A stretch of DNA of 64,000 nt from Conoideocrella luteorostrata (Eukaryota; Ascomycota; Sordariomycetes; Hypocreales; Clavicipitaceae), in assembly GCA_032433595.1 (NCBI GenBank), contig JASWJB010000021.1, positions 124,001 through 188,000 on the forward strand, read 5' to 3'. Of the stretch, positions 11,661 to 22,783 are shown one piece after another. The position numbers were made by a program, and so were the translations under genes. The notes beneath the pieces were generated by a model. That model was not told the DNA's origin, ran no database searches, and saw only the letters and a program-made list of their open reading frames with translations. How positions within the stretch are numbered: position 1 is the first letter of the stretch; the number at the start of each line of letters is the position of its first letter.

Positions 11661-12440
11661 GTTAGTACTTATGTAGATTTGTAGTCTTAAGACATGGTAA
11701 CAAATAATTCTGCCTTCTTATTATTATTACGCTAGATATCTAAGGGTAAGTGCTTTTATTCTTTTAGAAGGCTATTTATAGAATAATCTTTAAGGAGCTA
11801 TTTAGTATATTAGTCGCTTATAGTAGTCTAAAGTTGCTGTGTTTATATGTGTTTAATGAGCCTCTATTGTTTAATTGCTTGTTTAGCTTTCTTATCTATA
11901 TTCCTTTATTAAACACCTTATAATAGTAAGTAGGTCTTGTATATAGGTCCTTAGGTAAAGGTGCTTTTTTATTAAAATTAGCTTAAGATATATTAATAAG
12001 AAGCATAAGTGTTACTAATGTATATTAAGAAGGAGAGAAGATAGTATACTATTATAGGTAATATTTGTTTTGTTGTTATTAGTTTATAAAGGAAACACTT
12101 ATATATTAAGAATTAGCTTTATGAGATAAATTATAATTTAGAAAGAGAAATAAGCTAAGTTTATATAAATTTCCCGTTTCTTTTTAAGACGCTAATAATA
12201 TTTAAAAGTTACGTAGATATACTGTAAGCCTCTTTATTATAGAGATTACGCTAAAACGTAGATTATATGTTGCAAAATAATATATCTTAAGCAATATTAG
12301 AGCTTTTAAACTAATAAATCTAAAGAGACAGACAATATACTCTAAAGCTATTTAGCTATAGGCTATAATAGCTAAAATTGTCTTCCAACCCACGAGGCAA
12401 TGCTAGCAAAAATTAGCTAAAGCACGGTTAGTCTAGGGTT
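11661..12440. other. AT-rich decayed sequence, possibly the upstream part of the 10.6-11.7 kb ghost
   Basis: Stop density rises and no single frame remains convincing. It could hold the degraded N-terminal part or promoter of the minus-strand ghost gene. Confidence 0.3.
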
Positions 12441-12446
12441 TGTTCC

Positions 12447-12543
12447 CCGTCCGTTAGCCTAGCTTGCGATGAACTGACCGACAGATTTCTGCAAGCCACA
12501 TCACACGTTAGTTCATCGATGCAAGTGTGGTTTAGGGAACATT
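12447..12543. repeat. Imperfect hairpin in a small GC-rich islet
   Basis: A left arm running GTTCCCCGTCCG... to CTTGCGATGAAC faces a right arm GTTCATCGATGCAAG...AGGGAAC. The two are reverse complements with several mismatches and small gaps, separated by about 35 bases. The surrounding DNA is strongly AT-rich. It may be the end of a small inverted-repeat element. It does not fold like a tRNA as far as I can see. Confidence 0.4.
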
Positions 12544-12720
12544 CGCTGCTAATTAATTAAATTAGACACATACATCCTGCGTTGTACTCTACTTAAGAAG
12601 TTTAGAGTAGAGACTTTGTGCTTATATTTTGCAGTTAAGTACCTGTCTTTCTTAGTCTATGCTTTAAAACTACAAGGGGGTTGCCGTGAGGTCCAAGATT
12701 AAGTGATAATAGCTTATGTT

Positions 12721-12930
12721 AGTCTCTTCTCTGGTTGCCCTTACTCCCTAGTGATAGGTTATGTGCTACTTTCTTCTCTGGTTACTCCCCTGCGTTAGGC
12801 AAGTTATATAACTTAGTCTCTTCTCTGGTTACCCTTACTCCCTAGTAATAGGCTATGTGCTAGTTTCTTCTCTGGTTACTCCCTTGTGTTAAGCAAGTTA
12901 CATAACTTAGTCTCTTCTTTAGTTATAATA
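12721..12930. repeat. Tandem repeat, 94-bp unit, a little over two copies
   Basis: AGTCTCTTCTCTGGTT starts units at 12,721 and 12,815, and a partial third starts at about 12,909. Each unit also contains an internal half-unit, TTTCTTCTCTGGTTACTCCC, so the basic period may be about 47 bases. Both copies continue through CCCTTACTCCCTAGT.ATAGG and end GCAAGTTA.ATAACTT. Confidence 0.75.
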
Positions 12931-13770
12931 ATTAGCGCAAGTGGATCGGGGCTGGGACAATCGCTAGGATTAGTTTCAGGATGTTTTTACGCCTGTAGGG
13001 ATGTCCCTGAGCCTAGCTGAGAATCTATGTGCGGTCTGCCTATCCGTCACATGCCGCTTTAAGCTCTACCCTTTCCCCTCACAGTTAAGTACTATCTTAG
13101 TGCTCTATATGTCTTGACCGCTTAGAGGCTAGTTTCTAAGTCTTTAGTGTCATTTTTTCAGCAGCATGGTCTAGAAAATTAGTCAGCAAAGCGCGTAATT
13201 CTAGAGGCTATTAGTTAAACTTTTCGGATTAAATAGCCAGTTGCTCACGTGATAGCGGACCCAGAGGTGCCCTGGTCACGTCTTAACACAAGGAAATCCC
13301 TTATAGCGACAGAACAATAACACCTTTTTTCTAATAACGCAATAAGAATTTTAGGGCTAAATAATATATAATTAATACATACATAGCGTCGAATTTCACT
13401 GTAAGGCAGAATAAGACAAACTTATACTAGGTTATTAAAGCCTTTTAGCGGCCTAGCGCTTGTGAAACTAGTTAACACGTGAGTTAACTTAATTCTAGAA
13501 ATAAAGACCACGGGTGGCCTTTTACATAGAGATGTTTAGTGTTTGGTGGCTAATTTGCTTAGGTGGCCAATTTACCAGCATAACCCTAGTGTATATAGAT
13601 CCTAGATGCAAGAATATTACTACTTTATAATTAACGGATACTATACGCCTTTTAGTTATATATATAAATCTATCTTGGATAGGCTTAATCTATCTCATAG
13701 CTAGAGGGTTAATAGAAAACAGCGCGTACTAAGTATAGTAAATAGCTCTTTTTAAGAAAGGACTTAGATT
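12931..13770. other. Mixed AT/GC intergenic sequence, no supported gene
   Basis: A GC-balanced patch covers about 12,940-13,080. CACGTGA motifs occur at about 13,237 (GCTCACGTGATAGCGGACCC) and 13,471 (within GTTAACACGTGAGTTAAC, a near-palindrome). These could be element termini, but no matching partner end was found. Confidence 0.35.
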
Positions 13771-16480
13771 ATGCACGAAACACTATTACAAGCGGTTAGA
13801 GAAGGTGCGCTAATAAGTCCCCGAAAAATCTATAACAAGAGCCTATGTGTTATATTATTAGAAGGTGAATATGTTCTTAACATGGATTGTAGTAGCCTTA
13901 ATCCCTTTAGCGTTGTGAGTTTTAGCGCCCATATGATTAGGTTTGTTAATAACAATAATAGTATTAAATTTTAGGTGCCTAAGCGCTTACCTATAAAGTC
14001 CATAGTGCCTAATAAACTTAATAGCACTATTGCGGGAGTTATATAGTTAGGCGAATAGCTAATTAACTGTATAACGCGTAAAACTAGGGCTAAGGCTTTT
14101 ATTTCGGAGGAGTACACAAGGGTAAATATTGCCTTATGTGGGACTGTCTTATACTAGATGTCTATTATAAGTATAGGTAACCCTGGCTATTAGCATATTA
14201 TCTCCTACCTGTATAAAATAGAATTTAAAAAGGATATTACACCTTAGCCGGGAAATAACAAAGTTAGCATATTTATACTTATAACACTAAATAATGTTAA
14301 GATAGTATTAGTAAAGGGTAATTTTATAGCGAATTATGTGATAGTATAGCTAGCTTACTTTATTAGGCATAGTATTATTACGCTAGAGAATAAACCAAAC
14401 TTTGTTAAGATATGTTAAAGACTATAGAAGAAATATAACTTATTTATCGTAAAGAACTTATAATATATTAGGATATTGCTTTCTTAGATAAACCTCTGTA
14501 ACACTTTTATTATACTCTTATAACCTTGTTTAAAGCGATAGAATATAAGTTTAGCTATTAAGGTAAATTTAAGTAATAAGTGAAGAAATTTAGGCAGGCT
14601 TAGAAGATAAACTAGGATTAAGCTGGTAGCGAATTTTTATTTGTTTATCTAGGCACCTATTTGGGATTAAATATCTGTCCTATGAACTAGTATTCTTCTT
14701 TATAGTTATAGCTTAGGCTAATAGTTTATAGTTTATAAGCTGTGATGTCTTAGCATATGAATAAGCCCTAGGAATATAACCTCTTAAAGAACCTACCCTT
14801 GACTTCTGCTAGATACTAATAGTGTTTTAAGAAGCTAATCTATTTATTATTAAGATAAGCTATTATCTTTGCTTTGTCCGAGTCTTATTTATAATTCTTG
14901 GAAAATAGCTGTTAACCCTTACAACCGTAATAAAAATAGGCAAGAATAGTCTTTGCGCTGGAGTGAATAGCCTAAATAATAGGTATATCTACGAAACGCA
15001 CCTATATTCCTATGTTAAGTCCTTAATGTTTAGCGTGGTCTTATGGAACAAGCTCACCGAAAAGCCACGTTGCCTAGCGAAGGCTCTGTGGAACTAGCAC
15101 TATAGTTCATAGTTATGTAGCAATATAAATACGCTTAAGGTGATAGGAAACTAGTTTCTTGTCTTGTTAGCTAGCATTAAGCCCTAGAGTTGCCTTAAAA
15201 CCAAGACACGCAGAGGTTATAGAATCCTCTCTGTGAAAATAGTGGCTATTTAGTAATTAATAAACAGAGGTACTTAAATAATCGGCTCCTTATTATACTA
15301 ATGCGAGAGGTATTTAGCGCCTAAGGTATTCCTTCCTACGCATTGCTAGCGGCCTTCTAAAAATCAACATATAACCTAGAGGCAAATTACGTCTAAGAGG
15401 AGTTTATTCTAATACTTTAGCGCTACGTTAGAGTATAGTGTCTTAGAGTATAAGATAATAATATACTGGTTTAGGAAATAGTAACAGCCTTATAGCCTAG
15501 TAAAATATATCCCACACTAACTGGTTTGAGTTATCTAAGATAGCGTTAAGATATATTTTAATATAATTATTAATATAAATATTCACTGCTTTGATAGCCT
15601 CTTCTGGATCTGCGATTACCTAAGGGATAGTGTATATATAATTGCCTTGTGTGTTATTAGAGCTAAGTTCTTTAGCGCTAGGTAGAAATTCCCGCATAGC
15701 TAGGCAGAGAGCAATGTTGCTGTCTTATGTAACTTTAAGCACTATGATTTTATTCTGCGTTTACCTGCGATGGATATAAAAGTTGCTATAGTTAGGACCT
15801 ACTATAAGATGTTTTCAGAAGAATAGATACTAGTGGAAGGAAGTGCGGTAGAGGTTACTATTAGTAATCTTATACCTAAGATATAGAAGTCTTAATATCC
15901 TTGGCGTAGCCCGCATGCACCTAAGGCAAGGCCTATTAATGTTATTTAGATTAGGCAAACATTATAAATTATAAGTATTAAGTTTATTAGTTACGCAGTA
16001 GCCCTTACCCTAATATATTGTGATCTGTATCTCACGCATAATATTAAAGTACAAGTTAGGCTTAACTTAGCTCTTAGTGATACTAACTTAAATCTTGAAT
16101 GTTTTTAAACTTTAGCCGAATTTCCGGAAGGATTAAAGGCAAAGTAGTGTGACTTTAATATCTATAGTTAGCTGTAGTCGTTAATTAAGGTAGTCCCTGT
16201 AGTCTATAACGGTGATTCTAGGCCTATTATACTAATAGAAGAACTATTTAAGCTACTTATTAAAATTAATTACATAACTAAACGCGAATTAGCTATGCTT
16301 ACTTAATAGCTAGCATAGAACCATAAGCTAAAAACAGAAACGTTTTATGTAATCTAAAGCTTGAGTTATACAGAATATTAGAACCAAGCGGTTCTATGAT
16401 AGCATTGTGGAGGTATATAGTACTTGCATTTACCGCTAGAGGAACCGCTATTATAGAGTTATTGCTTAAGTCATTGATTA
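13771..16480 (+). pseudogene. RIP-degraded gene or genes, 2.7 kb, family unknown
   Basis: The first part opens at about 13,771 with a 67-codon ORF beginning MHETLLQAVREGALISPRKI. It then continues in frame past TAG codons through stretches such as VPKRLPIKSIVPNKLNSTIA and KAFISEEYTRVNIALCGTVL to about 14,650. Frames change in 14,700-15,600. From about 15,640 to 16,480 another clear single frame runs, with VAVLCNFKHYDFILRLPAMD, IKVAIVRTYYKMFSEE, LTHNIKVQVRLNLALSDTNL, IKVVPVVYNGDSRPIILIEE and NYITKRELAMLT. Stops are of RIP type. It may be one large gene with small indels or two genes. I recognise no domain. Confidence 0.45.
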
Positions 16481-16489
16481 CGTTTATGT

Positions 16490-18260
16490 TAAAACAACTA
16501 AATAATGCATAATTATTTATGTATATAGCGTTGTAAATAAATTATTATAGCCTGTAATTACTAGTTACTTAAGAAGTCCTTTAGTTAAGTTCTGGCTTTT
16601 ATATGTTATAATTACTTATTGCGGATACATGATTAGTAAGTCGCAATTATTGAACTAAAAAGAAAAAGAGTTGACTAATAGGTTACAACATTTATGCTAG
16701 TGTAATAGTAATTTATGAAAGGGAGAGAAATTAATTTATAAAAGGTATTATATGCCTACACAATGTGGCGTCCGGGAGCGGTTATTAAGTGTAGACCAGA
16801 AGCATTAGCTAGTCTTCACGTGATAAGCCGCGGATAATTAAATTTCCTCTCTAAATTTCCCTTAGCTTTCCGCGCTAAATTTCCGCGAAGTTTCCTTTTT
16901 AGATTTTTATGTCTCTATATCTAATTTATTTAAACATGCCCTGCACCTAGTGGTTCTCCTGTTTATTGGGCTTTTAACTTTATGAGTTAAACTTAAGCCT
17001 AACCTATGCCTAATTGCTACTCCTCGATATACTGTAAGACTTTCTTATAAATAGATATAACTAAACATATTTGCATTTATCCTAGGCACTGCTATATTAA
17101 CAACGACTAACATTAGTTGCTATAGCCGTTGTGGGCTTACTGTGTTATCTATAAAGTAGATTCCAATGGTGGTGTATCTAAAGTCACTGTTTGATTAAGC
17201 ATTAGCTAACATATTCTAGTTATTTAAGCTATAGGCGCTTGACCTTGATAAAAACAATAACGACTTTTTTTTTAATGCGAAGACTAGCGTATAGCTAGTT
17301 ATTGGGTTAGGATAGATAGTATACTAGCAGTAGTGCGTGATTAAAGTCTTTATGACTAGGAAGGAGGACGCATAACCTATTAATTAAGTTACTTAGTGTA
17401 ATAGATAAGCATTTTTAAGAAGGGGTATAAGCCTTATTTTTAAAGAAGGTAAAATAAAAGAAGAGTAAGCTAACACGTATTAACTATAGAATTTTGTTTT
17501 AATAGTTAATGCTCTCTATTCTCCTAGAAACACTATAATTTTGCTACCTTTCTTCGCCTGGTTTAATATTGTTATTAAGACGCTATCGGTCTGGTTTCGT
17601 AGTTTAGATATCTTACGCTAGTATATAGGAAAGGTATAGATAGCCTTGTATAAGTTGCCTTAAAATATCCCTAAGAGGTCTTGCTAATAAGCCTGAAGCT
17701 TAATTAATGGATTAGGTTCTATTTTGCCACTGCCTAGATAACGCACTAATTTAACACTGTCTTAAATTTCCACCTTTACCCCAAAATATTCGAAAGTAAG
17801 TTTTACTACCTTCTCTTTTGCGATCCTTATTTCTATTTAGTATCTAAAATGTTCTTAAGAATACCCCTGTTGAAATATTATTAATATATTGGCTAACTAG
17901 GTACTACGCGACTCTATACTTAGTATTCTTTGAACTGAATCCTAGAATAGCTCATAAAACAGTTATTAGGCTAGCTTAAGAGGAGCTCTAATGTAAATGT
18001 TATTTTGCGAGACTATTTGCCCAGGTGTTTACTCTAAGGCGTAGCCCTCTAGGTTAATGGTGCGTGCGCGTGCGCTGTTTGCCGTAATGAATAGTGATAT
18101 AGCAGCTTCCGTGTGATTATTAACAGTGGTACCTAGGGTTATTAGCAGTGAAAGTGTATTACTGTGTGGAGTATATACATACGCCGGCGTTTAGTAGCCT
18201 ATCTTGATTTATTAACCTTATCGCTTTTTATTGCAGAGGCTAGCTACGCTGCGAAAGCAC
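16490..18260. other. AT-rich decayed sequence, no firm gene
   Basis: At about 16,815 there is CACGTGATAAGCCGCGG, followed by a run of TTTCC motifs (AAATTTCCTCTC, AAATTTCCCTTAG, AAATTTCCGCG, AAGTTTCC). These are the reverse complement of the GGAAGTTT/GGAAATTT motifs in the tandem repeats at 18.5-19.0 kb. The pair could mark opposite ends of one 2.2-kb element. The interior has many RIP-type stops in every frame. Confidence 0.4.
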
Positions 18261-18261
18261 G

Positions 18262-18520
18262 CTAGTTCTGGATAGGCTCTTCACTAAGGATATTAAGTAA
18301 ACGTGTTAATTTGGCCTTGCTAGAGAACCCATAATCTGATTTGATTGCTTTGCTTGCAGCGTAGTATGCGCGCCAGGCTAATTCACTTTTGTCTAGAATA
18401 ATTCTCTGTGTAGAGTTCTCTTTAGCCTGTTTCGCTTTCTGCAATGCCCTATTTAACCTGTAAGGACTACGCTTTAGCGTCTGGTAGCGCTTAACAAGTA
18501 GTGTGACAAGGGCTAGCTAT
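18262..18520 (-). pseudogene. Short helical ORF remnant beside the 185-bp tandem repeats
   Basis: A minus-strand frame is open from about 18,520 to 18,262. It includes KRYQTLKRSPYRLNRALQKA, KQAKENSTQRIILDKSELAW and KLTRLLNILSEEPIQN. It is Lys/Arg/Gln-rich, helical and GC-balanced relative to its surroundings. The N-terminal end overlaps the first unit of the tandem repeats, so the repeats may have grown out of coding sequence. It ends at TAG at the left. The family is not recognised. A DNA-binding or coiled-coil piece of a transposon protein is one possibility. Confidence 0.35.
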
Positions 18521-19035
18521 GGTTGTTAATTACTCCCCTTTATTTAATCCGGTGGCGTTAGGTAGAAAGAAGCTAAAGTGGGGTTAAGGAGGAAATTTAA
18601 GGAAAAGATAATTTATAAAAGGAAGTTTGCAAAAGGAAGTTTAGGAAGGGACTATGCTTTAGCGTCTAGTAGCGCTTAATAAGCAGTGTGACAAGGGCTA
18701 GCTGTGGTTATTGATTACCTCCCCTCTATTTAATCCGGTGGCGTTGGGTGGAAAGAAGCTAAAGTGGGGTTAGGGAGGAAATTTAAGGAAAAGATAGTTC
18801 ACGAAAGGAAGTTTGCAAAAGGAAGTTTAGGAAGGGACCACGCTTTAGCGTCTAGTAGCGCTTAATAAGCAGTGTGATAAGGGCTAGCTGTGGTTGTTAA
18901 TTACCTCCCCTTTATTTAATCTAGTGGCGTTAGGTGGAAAGAAGCTAAAGTGGGGTTAGGGAGGAAGTTTAAAGGAAAGGATAGTTCACGAAAGGAAGTT
19001 TGTGAAAGGAAGTTTGCGAAAGGAAATTTAGGAAG
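18465..19035. repeat. Three tandem copies of a 185-200 bp unit
   Basis: Units begin GACTACGCTTTAGCGTCTGG at 18,465, GACTATGCTTTAGCGTCTAG at 18,650 and GACCACGCTTTAGCGTCTAG at 18,836. The first two are 185 and 186 bases. The third is about 200, because an extra GGAAGTTT.GYGAAA sub-repeat is inserted near its end. Differences among units are mostly C/T and G/A. Each unit ends in several GGAAGTTT/GGAAATTT motifs. Confidence 0.85.
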
Positions 19036-19970
19036 TAACAAGGCTAAATACTTCCAATGACATTAACTTGCCCCACTTTAGCTCCTGTCTAACTACGCTA
19101 GCAACTAATTAAAGTCGTGCACGCGATAGAGTAGGTTAATGCGACTGTGACCAAAGCTGGTTAGTTATCTTGCAGCGACTAAGCTGTTACATGCAGGCTA
19201 GTGATAGGCGCTGCAGTGAAAATGCATCGCACCTTATCTAAGTGGTATTTTCCTGTTACATGCTTTAAGCCCCACTTAATTATTATGTTAGACTTATGCG
19301 TGATAAAAAGTGTATAACTATAGTATAGAATAAGTTAAAATATAAAACACAAACTTTTGTCCTTTTATAAAAGAGTTTATACTATACTATATAGTTTTAT
19401 GCAGGGAAAACTCTGGTCCACTAGAGAATCCTAACTATAGCTTTAATAAATGTTACATTAACTCGGGCTATATATGACATAGTATATATATTATAGCATT
19501 ATAACATTTAGAACAAAGACTAACTTATAAAGATATGCAAGTATCTAGATTAAACTTATAGCCGTAAAGGGTGTAAAGCCACTCTAAAACATATATATAC
19601 ACATTGAAATATAAAAGAATGTCACAAGGCTAGAGCATAAGGATATTTCTGCGTAGATGCCTAGCTAGAGAAAGACGTAACTAGTAAAATTATTGTTCTT
19701 GGGTCTTCTAGACAGCTAGGCGACTATTTACTCTACCCCCTAGAGCTACTAAAGTAAGGTTATTTAACTAGATTAGGTGAGGATTTATGTATAACGCCTA
19801 AGCTATAGCGTTACAGGCAGAATAGCTATAAGCGCAAGAGCAAGAGAAGCGCTAGGCGAGAGCAGGCATATCTTCTTCGAAATTATAGATGTTACTAGGC
19901 AAACTAAGAGGAGAATGTGAGTATTAGAGGTTTACGAATTAAGAATAATAGTAATACCTTTATATATATT
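19036..19970. other. AT-rich sequence, no supported gene
   Basis: Mostly RIP-like DNA. A purine-rich stretch at about 19,830-19,875 (GCGCAAGAGCAAGAGAAGCG) could be a coding scrap. Part of the C-terminal tail of the minus-strand kinase ghost may extend into the right end. Confidence 0.35.
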
Positions 19971-20660
19971 ATTTAATATATCTATTGCTACGCTGTATTG
20001 TCCTTTCTAGCACCGGAGAATAACCTGGCCTAGTACTGGCATATCCTTTAGGGGCGGAAACTAGTCTTAGCTAAAGAGTCTCTTAATATTAGATGTATCT
20101 TTGTTATGGAATAGGGTGTAGCTAGTTATTAGTTTATAAAGGGTTAATCCTAAGGCGAATAACTCCTGCTTAATTAAGACTAATGTGTTGCTAGGAAGTG
20201 CGTGGCTAATTTTGTATACTGTTAAGAAGGGTAGTTTATTAATAGATAAGCTAGCAAAATCTCTAATTTAGGTATTAAGATCTGCATTAAGAAAAATATT
20301 ATTGCATAAAAGATTACTATATAATACGTTTTTCTTGTGGAGAAAATTAACACCCCTTGCGATTTGCTTAGCCTAGCGAAGTAGAATCTATAGAGAGACA
20401 GGTTAGTAGCTTCTTGTCTAGTACTGTCTAATTAAGCTATTCTTCTGAAATTATAGTATTAGGGTACTGTTTAAAATTCCGTAATATAGGACAATATATT
20501 TATGTGGTTCGCTATATTCTAAAGTTAGTCGCTAGTACATGGTTATCTCTCTCTCTCGCGGGACAATTTCGCGGGACAGGTAGCATTTTACGACGGCATT
20601 AACGCAGATAACCCACGATGAAAGCCTATAATTAATGACATGGTTCTTTAAGAGTATGTT
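19971..20660 (-). pseudogene. RIP-inactivated small protein kinase
   Basis: One minus-strand frame reads as a eukaryotic protein kinase from about 20,660 to 19,971 with no frameshift. In order: a beta-3 strand AVVKCY with the expected ATP-binding Lys, REREITMY in the alpha-C region, IVLYYGILNSTLIL, RWAKQIARGVNFLH if the TAG is read as Trp, a catalytic-loop segment LYSNLLCNNIFLNADLN where fungal relatives have H-G-D-L-x-x-x-N, then DFASLS in place of D-F-G/A-G-S, and ELFALGLTLYKLITSYT. The catalytic His-x-Asp has become Tyr-x-Asn, the change expected from C-to-T and G-to-A. About ten in-frame TAA/TAG codons remain, at Gln/Trp sites. The domain is close to full length, though the true start is unclear. 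It resembles the small single-domain kinases expanded in many Pezizomycotina. A cytosolic Ser/Thr or Tyr kinase role for the ancestor is inferred. Confidence 0.8.
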
Positions 20661-22783
20661 GGGTATATCTAGCTTGTTTGCTATGACTTATCTATAGTAG
20701 TTCTAGCTAGCTAATTAGCAAATCAAAACTACGGCGTAGTGTAGATTTAAAGGATTAATAGGAGTTAACTAAAGTCAGGACTCTGTGATTAATATCTTAA
20801 GCATAAAACCTTGTAGGCAATAGTGTAACCCTGTGTTCTTAGAGCGCCGCTAATGCACACTTATCTATAACAGAATAGTAAGTAGGTAGCTCCTGTAAAG
20901 GACTCTCTAAACTTATAATAAAGACAAATAACTAAGCTTAACTTAAAAACAGTAACCCTTATTGATTATAAGATAATTTAAGAGAGACTATATAAGGGCC
21001 TTCTTATAGGCTATAAAGAATCCAAATGGCATTAAGGCACTAAATCTGCCTTATTGGCGTCTTTATTATTCACACTGTTGTCTCGCCTAGGGACGGTGAT
21101 AATGGTGGGGGGCGAGACAGATTAGATCTTTTGTATTGCGAGCAAGGACGCTAGTAGGATCAGCAGTTGCGGAAATGTCTGGCTAACAAGCTAAAGAGAT
21201 AAAGGGTGCGCTTGCAATGCAAAGTGTGAGTTAGGAGTCAGGCGTAGGTTAGTAGAGTATCTAAAAGGTTATAGACGAGTGAGTGAGCTGTGGGGGTATA
21301 AGCAACTTTATAAGCAGCGATGTTGACCGACATACTCGCATTGCCTGGTCACGTGAGGTCACCCATACATGCTGATAGGCGGGATGCGGGGCAGCTATTA
21401 AATCCACGAGACTTCACTATTTAATATCAAGTATGACCGATGGGTTACTGTATTAACTTTATCTAACACCCATATATGCTCTGTTCTAGCCAACGCCCTA
21501 GCGGGCGCCGAGGCGCGACGGCACGTTTGTCTCTCACTAGGCCGTACGGGACCTGTTTTCCCGGCGGAAGGCAGGCTATAAAGCCATCCTAGTGTATCGT
21601 GCCTGTCTATCCCAAAAGCGCTTTTCAAGATTACTGCTTGAATTAAATTTGACATATTTGCTTCCTCCCGAACCTGTGCCTTTAGGCAAGCTTATTGACC
21701 ACGGCCTGTTGCTGTTGCTATAGCTTCTGGGCAATTAAATCGCTTCTTTGTTTGCTTCGCAATCACAAGTGGCTATAGCAATAGCTATCCTTAGTATAGT
21801 GGAAAGGGCCACCCTTGTACAGACTGTCTTTTAACCTATCGGAACAGACGAATGCTTTAAGCGTGAGGTTTTGTTAACGCCAGAGGACATGGCGGGAACA
21901 GATTCTCTGGAACTTCTATACCGTGGTGTCTTGATTTTAAAGCTGATGACTAAATGCTGGAGAGTCACCGGATTAATAGCCATAGAATGCCTGCCGGAAA
22001 TCCTTAACTTCAAGACGACAATCATAAGATAGTGTGCCTCTTGACAGCGAGAGGCCGCATTGATACCGTTACTAACAATTGACAGATCTCGGATTTGGTA
22101 TCCTAGGTTAGCGCGACCTTCCCTGCTTCGTCTCCTGCGTGTTGTACGCCCAGTGTTCCGTAAGACCTCGTGCTACGACCCTGCATGAGCATTCGACTGA
22201 GATGATTTCGAGACATCACATACACGCGGAAGATGACCTCCCTTGACCGGAGTACGATCTTGCGCGCCACAAGGGGAGAAGCTGACCTGCGACCTATCCA
22301 AATACGCTGCGTTTATTAGATGCATCGCACAGCGATGTAGAGGCAATCGCGAAAATCACTAAAACGGATATAAAGGCTGGTTTAGACTTCCTTCTCGTGC
22401 TTGACGGAAGTTTGCGTGTTTTTGGTCCGAATAAGTCTAGAGATTCGCATGTGTGGTTAATGCTAAGAGTGGGATAGTGGTCTACACGAACCTCTTGAAG
22501 CCTGCTCTCCATCCAACTGATCCCGCAATGCCGGCCAGAATCCCGATTAAGGAACTCGGTCACATTTGTGTCGTAGATTTGTTCTGAGAAACCGGCCAGT
22601 GTTTACAGTGCCTGGTGGATTTCTGAGTCGCCTCTGGAGAGCTGTGTAGATCACGATAGCGTTAAATAACGATTTAGTGCTGGTTGTGGCAGCATGTGAT
22701 GTGAGACTTGGACTATTTGGATAGAGTCTAACCAACTTTTGTCGCTAATATCAAGAGGGTTAGATCAGGTGCCGCATTATTTC
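20661..22783. other. GC-balanced island with no confidently assigned gene
   Basis: Composition shifts toward balanced GC from about 21,050. TGTCTCGCC at 21,079-21,087 is inverted as GGCGAGACA at 21,111-21,119, a perfect 9-base inverted repeat. An 85-codon minus-strand ORF (21,655-21,398, starting MSNLIQAVILKSAF) and several 60-90-codon ORFs on both strands at 21,830-22,735 overlap one another, so none can be preferred. The minus frame of the dead coiled-coil gene at 22,784-24,121 may continue below 22,784 to about 22,020, since that frame has few stops. Confidence 0.4.

Noticed and set aside
13233..16835. CACGTGA motifs at 13,237 and 16,817 as terminal inverted repeats of one element
   Set aside because: The motif is self-complementary and the flanking bases do not match in inverted orientation.
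20555..20585. TCGCGGGACA repeated twice, first read as transposon terminal motifs
   Set aside because: The bases fall inside the N-lobe of the kinase frame (LSREIVPRERE), which explains the repeat.
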